Shown here: positions 18,113 to 25,381 of the stretch, in pieces
Layout of the letters: every line of letters begins with the position of its first letter
Numbering within the stretch: the first letter of the stretch is position 1
NCBI GenBank assembly: GCA_964236535.1
Contig: CAXSEF010000024.1
Span: forward strand, 1 to 39,386
Origin: CAXSEF01 sp964236535
GTDB lineage: Bacteria; Pseudomonadota; Alphaproteobacteria; Acetobacterales; Acetobacteraceae
Reading direction: 5' to 3'
Length of the DNA: 39,386 nucleotides
Position numbers and translations under genes: made by a program
Notes under the pieces: model-generated
Databases searched by the model: none
What the model was told of the DNA's origin: nothing
What the model saw: only the letters and a program-made list of their open reading frames with translations

Positions 18113-18946
18113 ATGAGCCGCATCGCCGAGCGTTTCGCGGCATTGGCGAGCGAAGGCCGCGCCGGCCTGATCACGTTCCTGGAGTCGCACGACCCGGACG
18201 CCGAGAGCAGTGCGGCGCTGCTGCGCGGCCTGCCCGTGGCCGGCGCCGACCTGATCGAGCTGGGGATGCCGTTCACCGACCCGATGGCGGACGGGCCGTC
18301 GGTGCAGGCGGCGGGGCTGCGCGGGCTCGCAGCGGGCGCGACCGTGCGCGGCACGCTGGACCTCGTGCGCGGGTTCCGCGGCTGCGATGCGCAGACGCCG
18401 GTGGTGCTGATGGGCTACCTCAACCCGGTGCTGGCGTACGGGGTGGGGCGGTTCTGCGCGGATGCGGCGCAGGCCGGGGTGGACGGGCTGATCCTGGTCG
18501 ACCTGCCGACCGAGGAGGCGGACCTGATCGCGGGGGATGCGGCGGCGCACGGGCTCGACATCATCCGTCTGGTAGCCCCGACGACGGACGCGGCGCGGCT
18601 GCCGGTGGTGCTGCGGCAGAGCTCGGGGTTCGTGTACTACGTGAGCATCACCGGGATCACCGGGACGCGCAGCGCGTCGAGCGCCGAACTGGCGGAGGCG
18701 CTGCCGCGCATCCGGGCCGCGACGGACCTGCCGGTGGCGATCGGCTTCGGGGTCCGCACGCCGGAGCAGGCGGCGGCGGCGGCGCGCGTGGCGGACGCCG
18801 CGGTGGTCGGCTCGGCGCTGTGCGACACGCTGGCCGGGAGCCTGGGGGCTGACGGGCAGGCCGGTCCGGAGACGGTGGGCCGGGTGCTGAGCCAGGTGCG
18901 TGCGCTCGCCGAGGCGGTGCAGGGCGCGCGCAGGCAGGCGGCGTGA
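18113..18946 (+). CDS. trpA: tryptophan synthase alpha chain
   Basis: Cleaves indole-3-glycerol phosphate to indole, which is channelled to TrpB. The 277-residue TIM barrel has the catalytic glutamate in IELGMPFTDP (about residue 49), the catalytic aspartate in DPMADGP (about 60), the YYVSITGITGTR phosphate region and GFGVRTPEQA. FTDPMADGPSVQ differs slightly from the usual FSDPMADGP. ATG 18113 has no clear Shine-Dalgarno sequence; the preceding bases belong to a palindromic repeat. In most genomes trpA overlaps or nearly abuts trpB, so coupling is probably weakened here. Confidence 0.96.
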   Translation: MSRIAERFAALASEGRAGLITFLESHDPDAESSAALLRGLPVAGADLIELGMPFTDPMADGPSVQAAGLRGLAAGATVRGTLDLVRGFRGCDAQTPVVLMGYLNPVLAYGVGRFCADAAQAGVDGLILVDLPTEEADLIAGDAAAHGLDIIRLVAPTTDAARLPVVLRQSSGFVYYVSITGITGTRSASSAELAEALPRIRAATDLPVAIGFGVRTPEQAAAAARVADAAVVGSALCDTLAGSLGADGQAGPETVGRVLSQVRALAEAVQGARRQAA

Positions 18947-19031
18947 GCGTGGGCAACGCCCGTTGCGGCGCCCGTTGCGGCGGCGGGAGGGCGAGCCAGG
19001 TGGCGCCGCGCCGGCGCGCGGGGGCGCAGCG

Positions 19032-20093
19032 GTGAGCTGGCTGACACAGTACGTGCGGCCGCGCATCCGCACGCTGCTCGGTCGGCGCGAGGTGCCTGAC
19101 AACCTGTGGACGCAGTGCCCGGCCTGCGAGCAGATGGTGTTCACCCGCGAGCTGGAGGCGAACCTCAAGGTGTGCCCGCATTGCAGCCACCATATGCGGC
19201 TGAGCGCGCAGGAGCGTCTGCTGTGGACGTTCGATTCCCGCCAGGGCGAGACGGGCGAGGCCGGCCACACCCGCATCGAGCTGCCGCGGGTGCCGGCCGA
19301 CCCGCTCGGGTTCCGCGACCAGAAGCGCTACGCGGACCGCCTGCGCGAGGCGCGGGCGCGGACCGGGCTCGACGACGCGCTGGTGGTGGCGCACGGGTCG
19401 ATCGGCGGCCACGGCTGCGTGGTGGCGGCGATGGCGTTCGAGTTCATGGCCGGCTCGATGGGCGCCGCGGTCGGCGAGGGCATCGTGGCCGCGGCCCGGC
19501 TCGCGGTGCTGCAGTCGGTGCCGCTGGTGGTGTTCACCGCGTCGGGCGGCGCGCGGATGCAGGAGGGTACGATCAGCCTGATGCAGCTGCCGCGCACGGT
19601 GCTCGCGGTACGCATGGTCAAGGAGGCGGGGCTGCCGTTCCTGGTGGTGCTGACCGATCCGACGACGGGGGGCGTCAGCGCGTCGTTCGCGATGCTGGGC
19701 GACGTGCAGATCGCCGAGCCGGGAGCGCTGATCGGGTTCGCGGGCGCACGGGTGATCGAGCAGACGGTGCGCGAGACCCTGCCGGACGGCTTCCAGCGGG
19801 CCGAGTACCTGCACGAGCATGGCATCGTCGACATCGTGGTGCCCCGGGCGCAGATGCGGGACACGCTGGCGCGGCTGATCGGGCTGCTGCGGCGCGAGCC
19901 GGCGAGGCCCGAGGCGGGTTCGGGCGAAGGCTCGCGCGCGGATCTCGCGGACGTGGCGGTCGCGCCGCTGCAGGAGCCGGGAGCGATGGCGCCCGGCGGG
20001 GCAGGGCGGGGCGAGGAGTCCGAGCCGGGCGCGCCGCCGCCGGGTGCGACGGCCGAGCCGGCAGGTGCGCCCTCGTCGTCGGCGCCGGCATGA
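19032..20093 (+). CDS. accD: acetyl-CoA carboxylase carboxyltransferase subunit beta
   Basis: With AccA, transfers carboxyl from carboxybiotin to acetyl-CoA, giving malonyl-CoA for fatty acid synthesis. The N-terminal zinc ribbon has Cys29, Cys32, Cys48 and Cys51 (CPAC...CPHC). The crotonase-like core shows ASGGARMQEG and LTDPTTGGVSASFAM. GTG 19032 gives 353 residues and fits the family N-terminus (SWLTxYVRPRI). From about residue 290 the tail is a low-complexity Gly/Ala/Pro/Ser run of some 60 residues not needed for the fold. Its stop overlaps a mini-ORF that leads into folC. Confidence 0.96.
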   Translation: MSWLTQYVRPRIRTLLGRREVPDNLWTQCPACEQMVFTRELEANLKVCPHCSHHMRLSAQERLLWTFDSRQGETGEAGHTRIELPRVPADPLGFRDQKRYADRLREARARTGLDDALVVAHGSIGGHGCVVAAMAFEFMAGSMGAAVGEGIVAAARLAVLQSVPLVVFTASGGARMQEGTISLMQLPRTVLAVRMVKEAGLPFLVVLTDPTTGGVSASFAMLGDVQIAEPGALIGFAGARVIEQTVRETLPDGFQRAEYLHEHGIVDIVVPRAQMRDTLARLIGLLRREPARPEAGSGEGSRADLADVAVAPLQEPGAMAPGGAGRGEESEPGAPPPGATAEPAGAPSSSAPA

Positions 20094-20125
20094 CGGTGCA
20101 GGGAATGCGCACGGTGCGGCGATGA
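20090..20125 (+). other. 11-codon mini-ORF bridging accD and folC
   Basis: ATG at 20090 overlaps the accD stop as ATGA; the frame reads MTVQGMRTVRR and stops at 20123-20125, which overlaps the folC ATG (20122) as a second ATGA. It could let terminating ribosomes pass from accD to folC by re-initiation. No evidence that the peptide itself matters. Confidence 0.4.
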
Positions 20126-21384
20126 GCCGGGCCGAGGCGGTGATCGAGCGCCTGCACGGGCTGTATCCGAAGCTGATCGACCTCAGCCTGGAACGGCTGG
20201 AGGCTCTGCTGGCCAAGCTCGGACACCCGGAGCGGCGGCTGCCGCCGGTGATCCACGTCGCGGGCACGAACGGCAAGGGCAGCACCTGCGCGTTCCTGCG
20301 CGCGATCGGCGAACAGGCCGGTCTGCGCGTGCACGTCTACACCTCGCCGCACCTCGTGCACTTCCGCGAGCGCATCCGGCTGGCGGGCGAGCTGGTCAGC
20401 GACGAGGCGCTGTCGGCGGTGATCGAGCAGGTGGCCGTGGTCAACGACGGCGCCGCGATCACCGTGTTCGAGGTGCTGGTGGCGGCGAGCTTCGAACTGT
20501 TCGCGCGCACGCCCGCGGAACTGTGCATCCTCGAGGTGGGGCTCGGCGGGCGGGCGGACGCGACCAACGTGATCCCGCCGCCACGGGTGTGCGCGATCAC
20601 CTCGATCTCGCTCGACCACCAGGATTTCCTCGGCGACACCCTGGCGCTGATCGCGCGCGAGAAGGCGGGGATCATGAAGCCCGGCACGCCGGTGGTGGTG
20701 GGCGCGCAGCCCGACGAGGTGACGCGGGGCCTGCTCCACCACGCGGCGTCGGTCGGGGCGCCGGTGCTGCTGCGCGGGCGGGACTGGGACGTCGCCCGGG
20801 ACGGAGAGGGACTGCGTTTCGCCGATGCGGCGGGGTCGGTGGCACTGCCGCCGCCGTCGCTGCTGGGCGGGCACCAGCTCGACAACGCGGGGATCGCGGT
20901 CGCCGCGGCGCGAGCCTCCGGGCTGGTCGGCGATGCGGCGCTCGCCGGCGTGGCGCGGGCGGAGTGGCCGGGGCGCCTGCAGCTGCTGCGCGGGCGGGTC
21001 GCCGCCCTGCTGCCGGAGGACTGGGAGCTGTGGCTCGACGGCGCGCACAACGAGGGCGCCGGTCGGGCGCTGGCCGCCCACCTGGCCGGGTGGTCGGACC
21101 GGCCGCTCCACCTGGTGGTGGGCATGAAGCAGGCCAAGGACGCGGGCGCGTTCCTGCGTCCGCTGCTGCCGCTGGCCTCGAGCGTGCATGCGGTCGCCGA
21201 GCCCGGTCAGTACCTGGCGCTGTCGGTGGACGCGGTGGTGGCGGCCAGCGGCGGAGTGGCGCGTCCGGGGCCGACGGTGGCCGAGGCGCTGCAGGCGGTA
21301 GCCGCACAGGCGGGGGCGCCGGGGCGGGTGCTGGTCTGCGGCTCGCTCTATCTCGCGGGCGAGGTGCTGAAGGCGGATGCGTGA
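20122..21384 (+). CDS. folC: bifunctional folylpolyglutamate synthase/dihydrofolate synthase
   Basis: Adds glutamate to dihydropteroate and to folates using ATP (Mur-ligase fold). The ATP-binding loop GTNGKGS lies at residues 48-54, followed by TSPHLVHFRERI, the LEVGLGGRADATN segment, SLDHQDFLGDT with the KAGIMKPGTP lysine region, and the C-terminal domain with LDGAHNEGAGRAL. The 420 residues are of normal length. Translation may depend on coupling through the preceding mini-ORF, since the bases just upstream (CACGGTGCGGCG) are only a poor ribosome site. accD-folC adjacency is common in alphaproteobacteria. Confidence 0.96.
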   Translation: MSRAEAVIERLHGLYPKLIDLSLERLEALLAKLGHPERRLPPVIHVAGTNGKGSTCAFLRAIGEQAGLRVHVYTSPHLVHFRERIRLAGELVSDEALSAVIEQVAVVNDGAAITVFEVLVAASFELFARTPAELCILEVGLGGRADATNVIPPPRVCAITSISLDHQDFLGDTLALIAREKAGIMKPGTPVVVGAQPDEVTRGLLHHAASVGAPVLLRGRDWDVARDGEGLRFADAAGSVALPPPSLLGGHQLDNAGIAVAAARASGLVGDAALAGVARAEWPGRLQLLRGRVAALLPEDWELWLDGAHNEGAGRALAAHLAGWSDRPLHLVVGMKQAKDAGAFLRPLLPLASSVHAVAEPGQYLALSVDAVVAASGGVARPGPTVAEALQAVAAQAGAPGRVLVCGSLYLAGEVLKADA

Positions 21385-21387
21385 GGC

Positions 21388-21410
21388 GGAGGCCCGGGGG
21401 CCGGGCCTCC
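21388..21410 (+). terminator. strong hairpin after folC
   Basis: Perfect inverted repeat GGAGGCCC / GGGCCTCC with a seven-base loop, starting three bases after the folC stop. There is no T-run. A degenerate copy of the dispersed repeat (GGAGCCCAGCC near 21480) follows in the same spacer. Confidence 0.4.
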
Positions 21411-21504
21411 GGACCCGCACGCGTCGGGAGTGCGGACTCCAGGTGGGCCGGTCGAGCGGCGGCTTCCCTGGTCTGGCCGGAGCCCAGCCTGGCCTGCCGC
21501 CGCC

Positions 21505-22482
21505 GTGACCGACAAGCTCGAGCTGGTGCTGGCCCTGGCACGCGAGCGGCATTTCGGCCGCGCCGCCGAGTCGCTCGGGCTGACGCAGCCGACGCTGTCC
21601 GCCGGGCTGCGCCAGCTGGAGGACCAGCTCGGCATCCTGATCGTCGAGCGCGACTCGCGTTTCCGCGGCTTCACCCCGGAGGGCGAGCGCGTGCTCGGCT
21701 GGGCGCGGCGGATCGTGGGCGATACCCGCGCGATGCGCCAGGAGATCGACGCGCACCGGCAGGACGTGGCCGGCCACCTGCGGCTCGCGGTGATCCCGAC
21801 GGCGGTGCCCGCGGTGACACTGCTGACGGCGCCGATGCTGGGCCGCCACGCGGGGCTGCGCTTCACCGTGCTGTCGCGCACCTCGGACCAGATCCTGGAG
21901 CTGATGGAGAACCTGGAGGTCGATGCCGGGCTGACCTATCTCGATGCCGACACGCTGCGGCGGGCGACCGGGGTGCCGCTGTATCGCGAGCGGTTCCACC
22001 TGGTGAGCGCGGCGGCGGGGCCGTTCGCGGAACGATCGAGCGTGACCTGGGCCGAGGCGCGGTCGGTGCCGCTGTGCCTGCTCACTCCGGACATGCAGAA
22101 CCGGCGCATCCTGGACCGGCTGCTGGGCCAGGACGGCGGCCGGGCGGTGTCCCGGCTCGAGTCGAACTCGGTGCTGGCGCTGCTCGCGCATGTCCGCAGC
22201 GGCGGCTGGGCGAGCGTGCTGCCGGGCGCGGTCGTGCGGGCGATGAGCGGCGACGCGACTGCGGGCGACGACATGCTGCCGCTGGTCGCCGGGGGATTGT
22301 GCTCGGTGCCGCTGGTCGAGCCGGCGACCTCGTATGCGGTCGGGCTGGTGGTGCCGCGTCGGGAGGCGCTGCCGTTGCTGACCACGGCGCTGGTGGCGGA
22401 GGCGCGCTCGGCGGGAGAGGCGTGGATCGGGGCGGCGGCACCGGCGTCGGTCAAGGACAGGCATCCGGACTTCTCGACCTGA
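21505..22482 (+). CDS. LysR-type transcriptional regulator, possible formate dehydrogenase regulator
   Basis: N-terminal winged helix-turn-helix (about residues 1-60: ARERHFGRAAESLGLTQPTLSAGLRQLEDQLG, shown here only as a motif span) and a periplasmic-binding-type effector domain from about 90. GTG 21505 gives 325 residues and places the helix-turn-helix at the very N-terminus, as in the family. It lies 835 bases before fdsG on the same strand; LysR genes often sit beside fds operons, but usually transcribed divergently. I infer, without proof, that it controls the fds genes; the dyad at 23225-23280 could be a target. The effector cannot be predicted. Confidence 0.88.
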   Translation: MTDKLELVLALARERHFGRAAESLGLTQPTLSAGLRQLEDQLGILIVERDSRFRGFTPEGERVLGWARRIVGDTRAMRQEIDAHRQDVAGHLRLAVIPTAVPAVTLLTAPMLGRHAGLRFTVLSRTSDQILELMENLEVDAGLTYLDADTLRRATGVPLYRERFHLVSAAAGPFAERSSVTWAEARSVPLCLLTPDMQNRRILDRLLGQDGGRAVSRLESNSVLALLAHVRSGGWASVLPGAVVRAMSGDATAGDDMLPLVAGGLCSVPLVEPATSYAVGLVVPRREALPLLTTALVAEARSAGEAWIGAAAPASVKDRHPDFST

Positions 22483-22503
22483 CGCCGGCAGCCGGGATGC
22501 GTC

Positions 22504-22551
22504 GCAAGGCCGGAGGCTCCGCCTCTGGAGCCCGCTCAAGGCAGGCCTTGT
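22504..22551. repeat. dispersed palindromic repeat, partial copy
   Basis: GCAAGGCC then hairpin GGAGGC / GCCTC with loop TCC, and a second arm GGCAGGCCTTG. It starts about 20 bases after the LysR stop and is followed by a short low-GC patch (22552-22585). Confidence 0.55.
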
Positions 22552-22711
22552 GAATTCGTTCATTCATTTAGTGAGATCCTGGAGGCTGCGCCCTGTGGCG
22601 GGACCGGGCTGTACCCGCACTGCCGGCTTCCCACCGTCGTGCCGAACTTTCGCCATCAGGCGGGTGTTTGATGAGGCCCGGACTAACCCTCCGCAATCAA
22701 AGGAAGCCACC

Positions 22712-22954
22712 ATGAAGATGTTTACTGCCGTGCTGCTGGCCGGCGCCGCGACGACGATGCTGGCGGGCGCCGCGGCCCGCGCCGACGACACCCCCTCGCC
22801 CAAGGGCGGCACCGTGAAGGGCGCCGTGGTGGGCGGCGTGGCCGGCCACATGATGGGCGGACACACCAAGACCGGCGCTGCGGTCGGTGCAGTGGCCGGG
22901 CATCACGAGAAGGCCAAGTCGGAGGACAACATCAGCCAGGGCAAGCAGCCCTGA
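22712..22954 (+). CDS. small exported glycine-zipper protein
   Basis: An 80-residue protein with AGGA eight bases before the ATG. A Sec signal peptide (MKMFTAVLLAGAATTMLAGAAARA) would be cut near ARA-DD. The mature part has GGTVKGAVVGGVAGHMMGGHTKTGAAVGAVAGHH, i.e. regularly spaced glycines typical of glycine-zipper (SlyB/YMGG-like) segments that pack in or on membranes; I quote it only as evidence of spacing. Four histidines and a Lys-rich end follow. It lies between the LysR gene and fdsG but is separated from fdsG by 363 bases, so a link with formate metabolism is not shown. Confidence 0.75.
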   Translation: MKMFTAVLLAGAATTMLAGAAARADDTPSPKGGTVKGAVVGGVAGHMMGGHTKTGAAVGAVAGHHEKAKSEDNISQGKQP

Positions 22955-23317
22955 CGGCGGTGCGGTGAGCTCCGCCCTGCCCGCGACCTGACGGGCGTTC
23001 GCGGCGGCCGGATCTGCACGGTGCAGTCGCCGCGCCGTTCCGGCTGGTCGCGGACACGCGCACGGTTTCAACAGAGCGGGTTCACGGAGCCGCTCGCGAG
23101 GCGGGTCGATGCGGCTGCCCGTCCCGGTCGGGTGCTGCCATGACGATGCAGGTCGCGGAGCCGTTGCCCCTGGCGGAGCCGAGGGCGGCGTTCGCGACCT
23201 TGCCGGTTCCATAACCCGGACCAGCCCCGACGATCGACATGTTCTATCGCAGCATAGGCTATTGACATTGTCGATCGGGGTGTTTCGTGCCTATATCAGT
23301 GCCTGGAGGACGCCACG
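22955..23317. other. intergenic region upstream of fdsG
   Basis: 363 bases without a supported gene. The first 260 are GC-rich and featureless apart from short open frames with no ribosome site. The last 95 hold the dyads and promoter described separately. Confidence 0.55.
23225..23297 (+). promoter_or_regulatory. candidate fds promoter and regulator-binding dyads
   Basis: CCCCGACGATCGACA (23225-23239) pairs with TGTCGATCGGGG (23269-23280), allowing two extra bases. Nested inside is CTAT-N6-ATAG (23244-23257), an inverted repeat of the kind LysR proteins use. TTGTCG (23268-23273) and TATATC (23292-23297), 18 bases apart, could be -35 and -10; a perfect TTGACA (23262-23267) lies just before but has no -10 at the right distance. 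This stretch is clearly less GC-rich than its surroundings. Confidence 0.5.
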
Positions 23318-23791
23318 ATGTTGACCGATGACGGGTGGGACGCGGTGCGTGGGGACGAGATCATCGCCCGCTACCGTGAAATGCCGGGTGCAATGCTGCC
23401 ACTGCTGCATGCGCTGCAGCACGAGTTCGGCTACGTGCCGAAGCCGGCAATCCAGCCGATCGCCCATGCGCTGAACATCAGCCGCGCCGAGGTGCACGGG
23501 GTGATCAGCTTCTACCACGATTTCCGCACCGAGAAGCCGGCGCGGCGCATCCTGAAGATCTGTCGTGCGGAGTCGTGCCAGTCGCGTGGCGGCGACGCGC
23601 TCGCCGACCAGGCGGAACAGCGGCTCGGAGTGGCGATGGGCGACGCGACCCCGGACGGCGCGGTGTCGCTGGAGCCGGTGTACTGCCTCGGGCTGTGCTC
23701 GATGTCGCCGTCGGCGATGCTGGACGGGCGCATCCACGCCCGCCTCACCCCGGCGCGGCTCGACGCGCTGATCGAGGAGGCCCGCGCATGA
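23318..23791 (+). CDS. fdsG: NAD-dependent formate dehydrogenase gamma subunit
   Basis: NuoE-like subunit of the cytoplasmic, molybdenum- or tungsten-containing formate dehydrogenase, carrying one [2Fe-2S] cluster. The 157 residues show an N-terminal helical part (LLHALQHEFGYVPKPAI) and a thioredoxin-like domain with cluster cysteines in CRAESCQSRG and CLGLCSMSPSAM. GGAGGA eight bases upstream supports the start. Its end overlaps fdsB by ATGA, the sign of a tight operon. Confidence 0.95.
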   Translation: MLTDDGWDAVRGDEIIARYREMPGAMLPLLHALQHEFGYVPKPAIQPIAHALNISRAEVHGVISFYHDFRTEKPARRILKICRAESCQSRGGDALADQAEQRLGVAMGDATPDGAVSLEPVYCLGLCSMSPSAMLDGRIHARLTPARLDALIEEARA

Positions 23792-25371
23792 GCGACGCCC
23801 AGGACGTGCCGGCTGCCGATCCGCTCACGATCTACGTGCCACGCGACTCCGCGGCGCTGGCGGTGGGCGCGGACGAGGTTGCGGCCGCGCTGGCGAGCGG
23901 GTTGCAGCGCGCCGGCCGGGCGTTCCGCCTGGTGCGCAATGGTTCGCGCGGCATGCACTGGCTGGAGCCGCTGGTCGAGGTGGCAACGACCGAGGGCCGG
24001 GTCGGCTACGGCAGCGTGACGGTCGAGGATGTCGCATCCGTGGTGGCGGCGGTCCTGGGTGGCGGCGCGCACAAGCTGTGCGTCGGTCCGGTCGAGCGGA
24101 TCCCGTTCCTGGCGCGCCAGCAGCGGCTGACCTTCGCCCGCTGCGGGATCACCGACCCGCTGTCGCTCGCGGACTATCGGGAGCATGGCGGCTACAAGGG
24201 CCTGGCGCGGTCGCTGGAGATCGGCGCCGACGACACCATCGCCGAGGTGCTGAAGTCCGGCCTGCGCGGGCGCGGCGGTGCCGGGTTCCCGACCGGGATC
24301 AAGTGGCGCGGTGCGGCGATGGCCCAGGCCAGCCAGCGCTACGTGGTGTGCAACGCCGACGAGGGCGACAGCGGCACGTTCGCCGACCGCATGGTCATGG
24401 AAGGCGACCCGTTCTGCCTGATCGAGGGCATGACGATCGCCGGGCTGGCGATCGGCGCCACGGTGGGGATCGTCTACATCCGTTCCGAGTATCCGCACGC
24501 CATCACGGTGCTGCAGGACGCCATCGACATTGCCTATCGCGAGCGTCTGCTCGGCGAGGCGGTGTGCGGCACCGACCGGCGGTTCGACCTGGAGATCCGG
24601 GTGGGCGCCGGGGCCTACGTGTGCGGCGAGGAGACGTCGCTGCTGGAGAGCATCGAGGGCAAGCGCGGCCAGGTGCGCGCCAAGCCGCCGCTGCCGGTGC
24701 ACGAGGGATTGTGGGGCAAGCCCACCGTGATCAACAACCTGGTGACGCTGGCCAGCGTGCCGGTGATCCTGTCCGAGGGTGCCGACGCGTATCGCGACTT
24801 CGGGATGGGCCGTTCGCGCGGCACCATGCCGATCCAGCTCGCGGGCAACCTGAAGTTCACCGGCCTGTTCGAGACGGCGTTCGGGATCACCCTGGGTGAA
24901 CTGGTCGACGAGGTGGGCGGCGGCACGGCGAGCGGACGGCCGGTGCGCGCGGTGCAGTGCGGCGGGCCGCTCGGGGCGTATTTCCCCCGCGCGCTGTTCG
25001 ACACCCCGTTCGACTACGAGGCGTTCGCGGGCCGTGACGGGCTGATCGGGCACGGCGGCATCGTGGTGTTCGACGACAGCGTGGACATGCTGAAGCAGGC
25101 CCGGTTCGCCATGGAGTTCTGCGCGATCGAGAGCTGCAGCAAGTGCACGCCGTGCCGGATCGGCTCGACGCGCGGCGTGGAGACGCTGGACAAGGTGGCG
25201 CGCGGCGAGAACGTCGCGGCCAACCTGGTGCTGGTCCAGGACCTCTGCGAGACCATGAAGTACGGTTCGCTGTGCGCGCTGGGCGGCTTCGCACCCTACC
25301 CGGTGCAGAGTGCGATGAACCATTTCCCCGAGGATTTCGGTCCGGCGCCGCTGCGCGTCGCGGCCGAGTAG
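23788..25371 (+). CDS. fdsB: NAD-dependent formate dehydrogenase beta subunit
   Basis: NuoF-like diaphorase subunit that binds FMN and NAD and passes electrons from formate to NAD. The 527 residues begin with a thioredoxin-like [2Fe-2S]-type region (about 1-110) lacking an obvious full cysteine set, as is usual in FdsB. The NuoF core follows, with the NADH/FMN motifs GRGGAGFPTGIKW and GAGAYVCGEETSLLES, and the [4Fe-4S] site ESCSKCTPCRIGS with a later Cys in DLCETMKYGSLCALGG. It overlaps fdsG by four bases and is followed by fdsA after ten. Confidence 0.96.
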   Translation: MSDAQDVPAADPLTIYVPRDSAALAVGADEVAAALASGLQRAGRAFRLVRNGSRGMHWLEPLVEVATTEGRVGYGSVTVEDVASVVAAVLGGGAHKLCVGPVERIPFLARQQRLTFARCGITDPLSLADYREHGGYKGLARSLEIGADDTIAEVLKSGLRGRGGAGFPTGIKWRGAAMAQASQRYVVCNADEGDSGTFADRMVMEGDPFCLIEGMTIAGLAIGATVGIVYIRSEYPHAITVLQDAIDIAYRERLLGEAVCGTDRRFDLEIRVGAGAYVCGEETSLLESIEGKRGQVRAKPPLPVHEGLWGKPTVINNLVTLASVPVILSEGADAYRDFGMGRSRGTMPIQLAGNLKFTGLFETAFGITLGELVDEVGGGTASGRPVRAVQCGGPLGAYFPRALFDTPFDYEAFAGRDGLIGHGGIVVFDDSVDMLKQARFAMEFCAIESCSKCTPCRIGSTRGVETLDKVARGENVAANLVLVQDLCETMKYGSLCALGGFAPYPVQSAMNHFPEDFGPAPLRVAAE

Positions 25372-25381
25372 GAGCCGCATC

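Noticed and set aside
18957..18979. Two tandem copies of GCCCGTTGCGGC before accD
   Set aside because: Only two short units, without a dyad or link to the start codon; likely chance or minor slippage.
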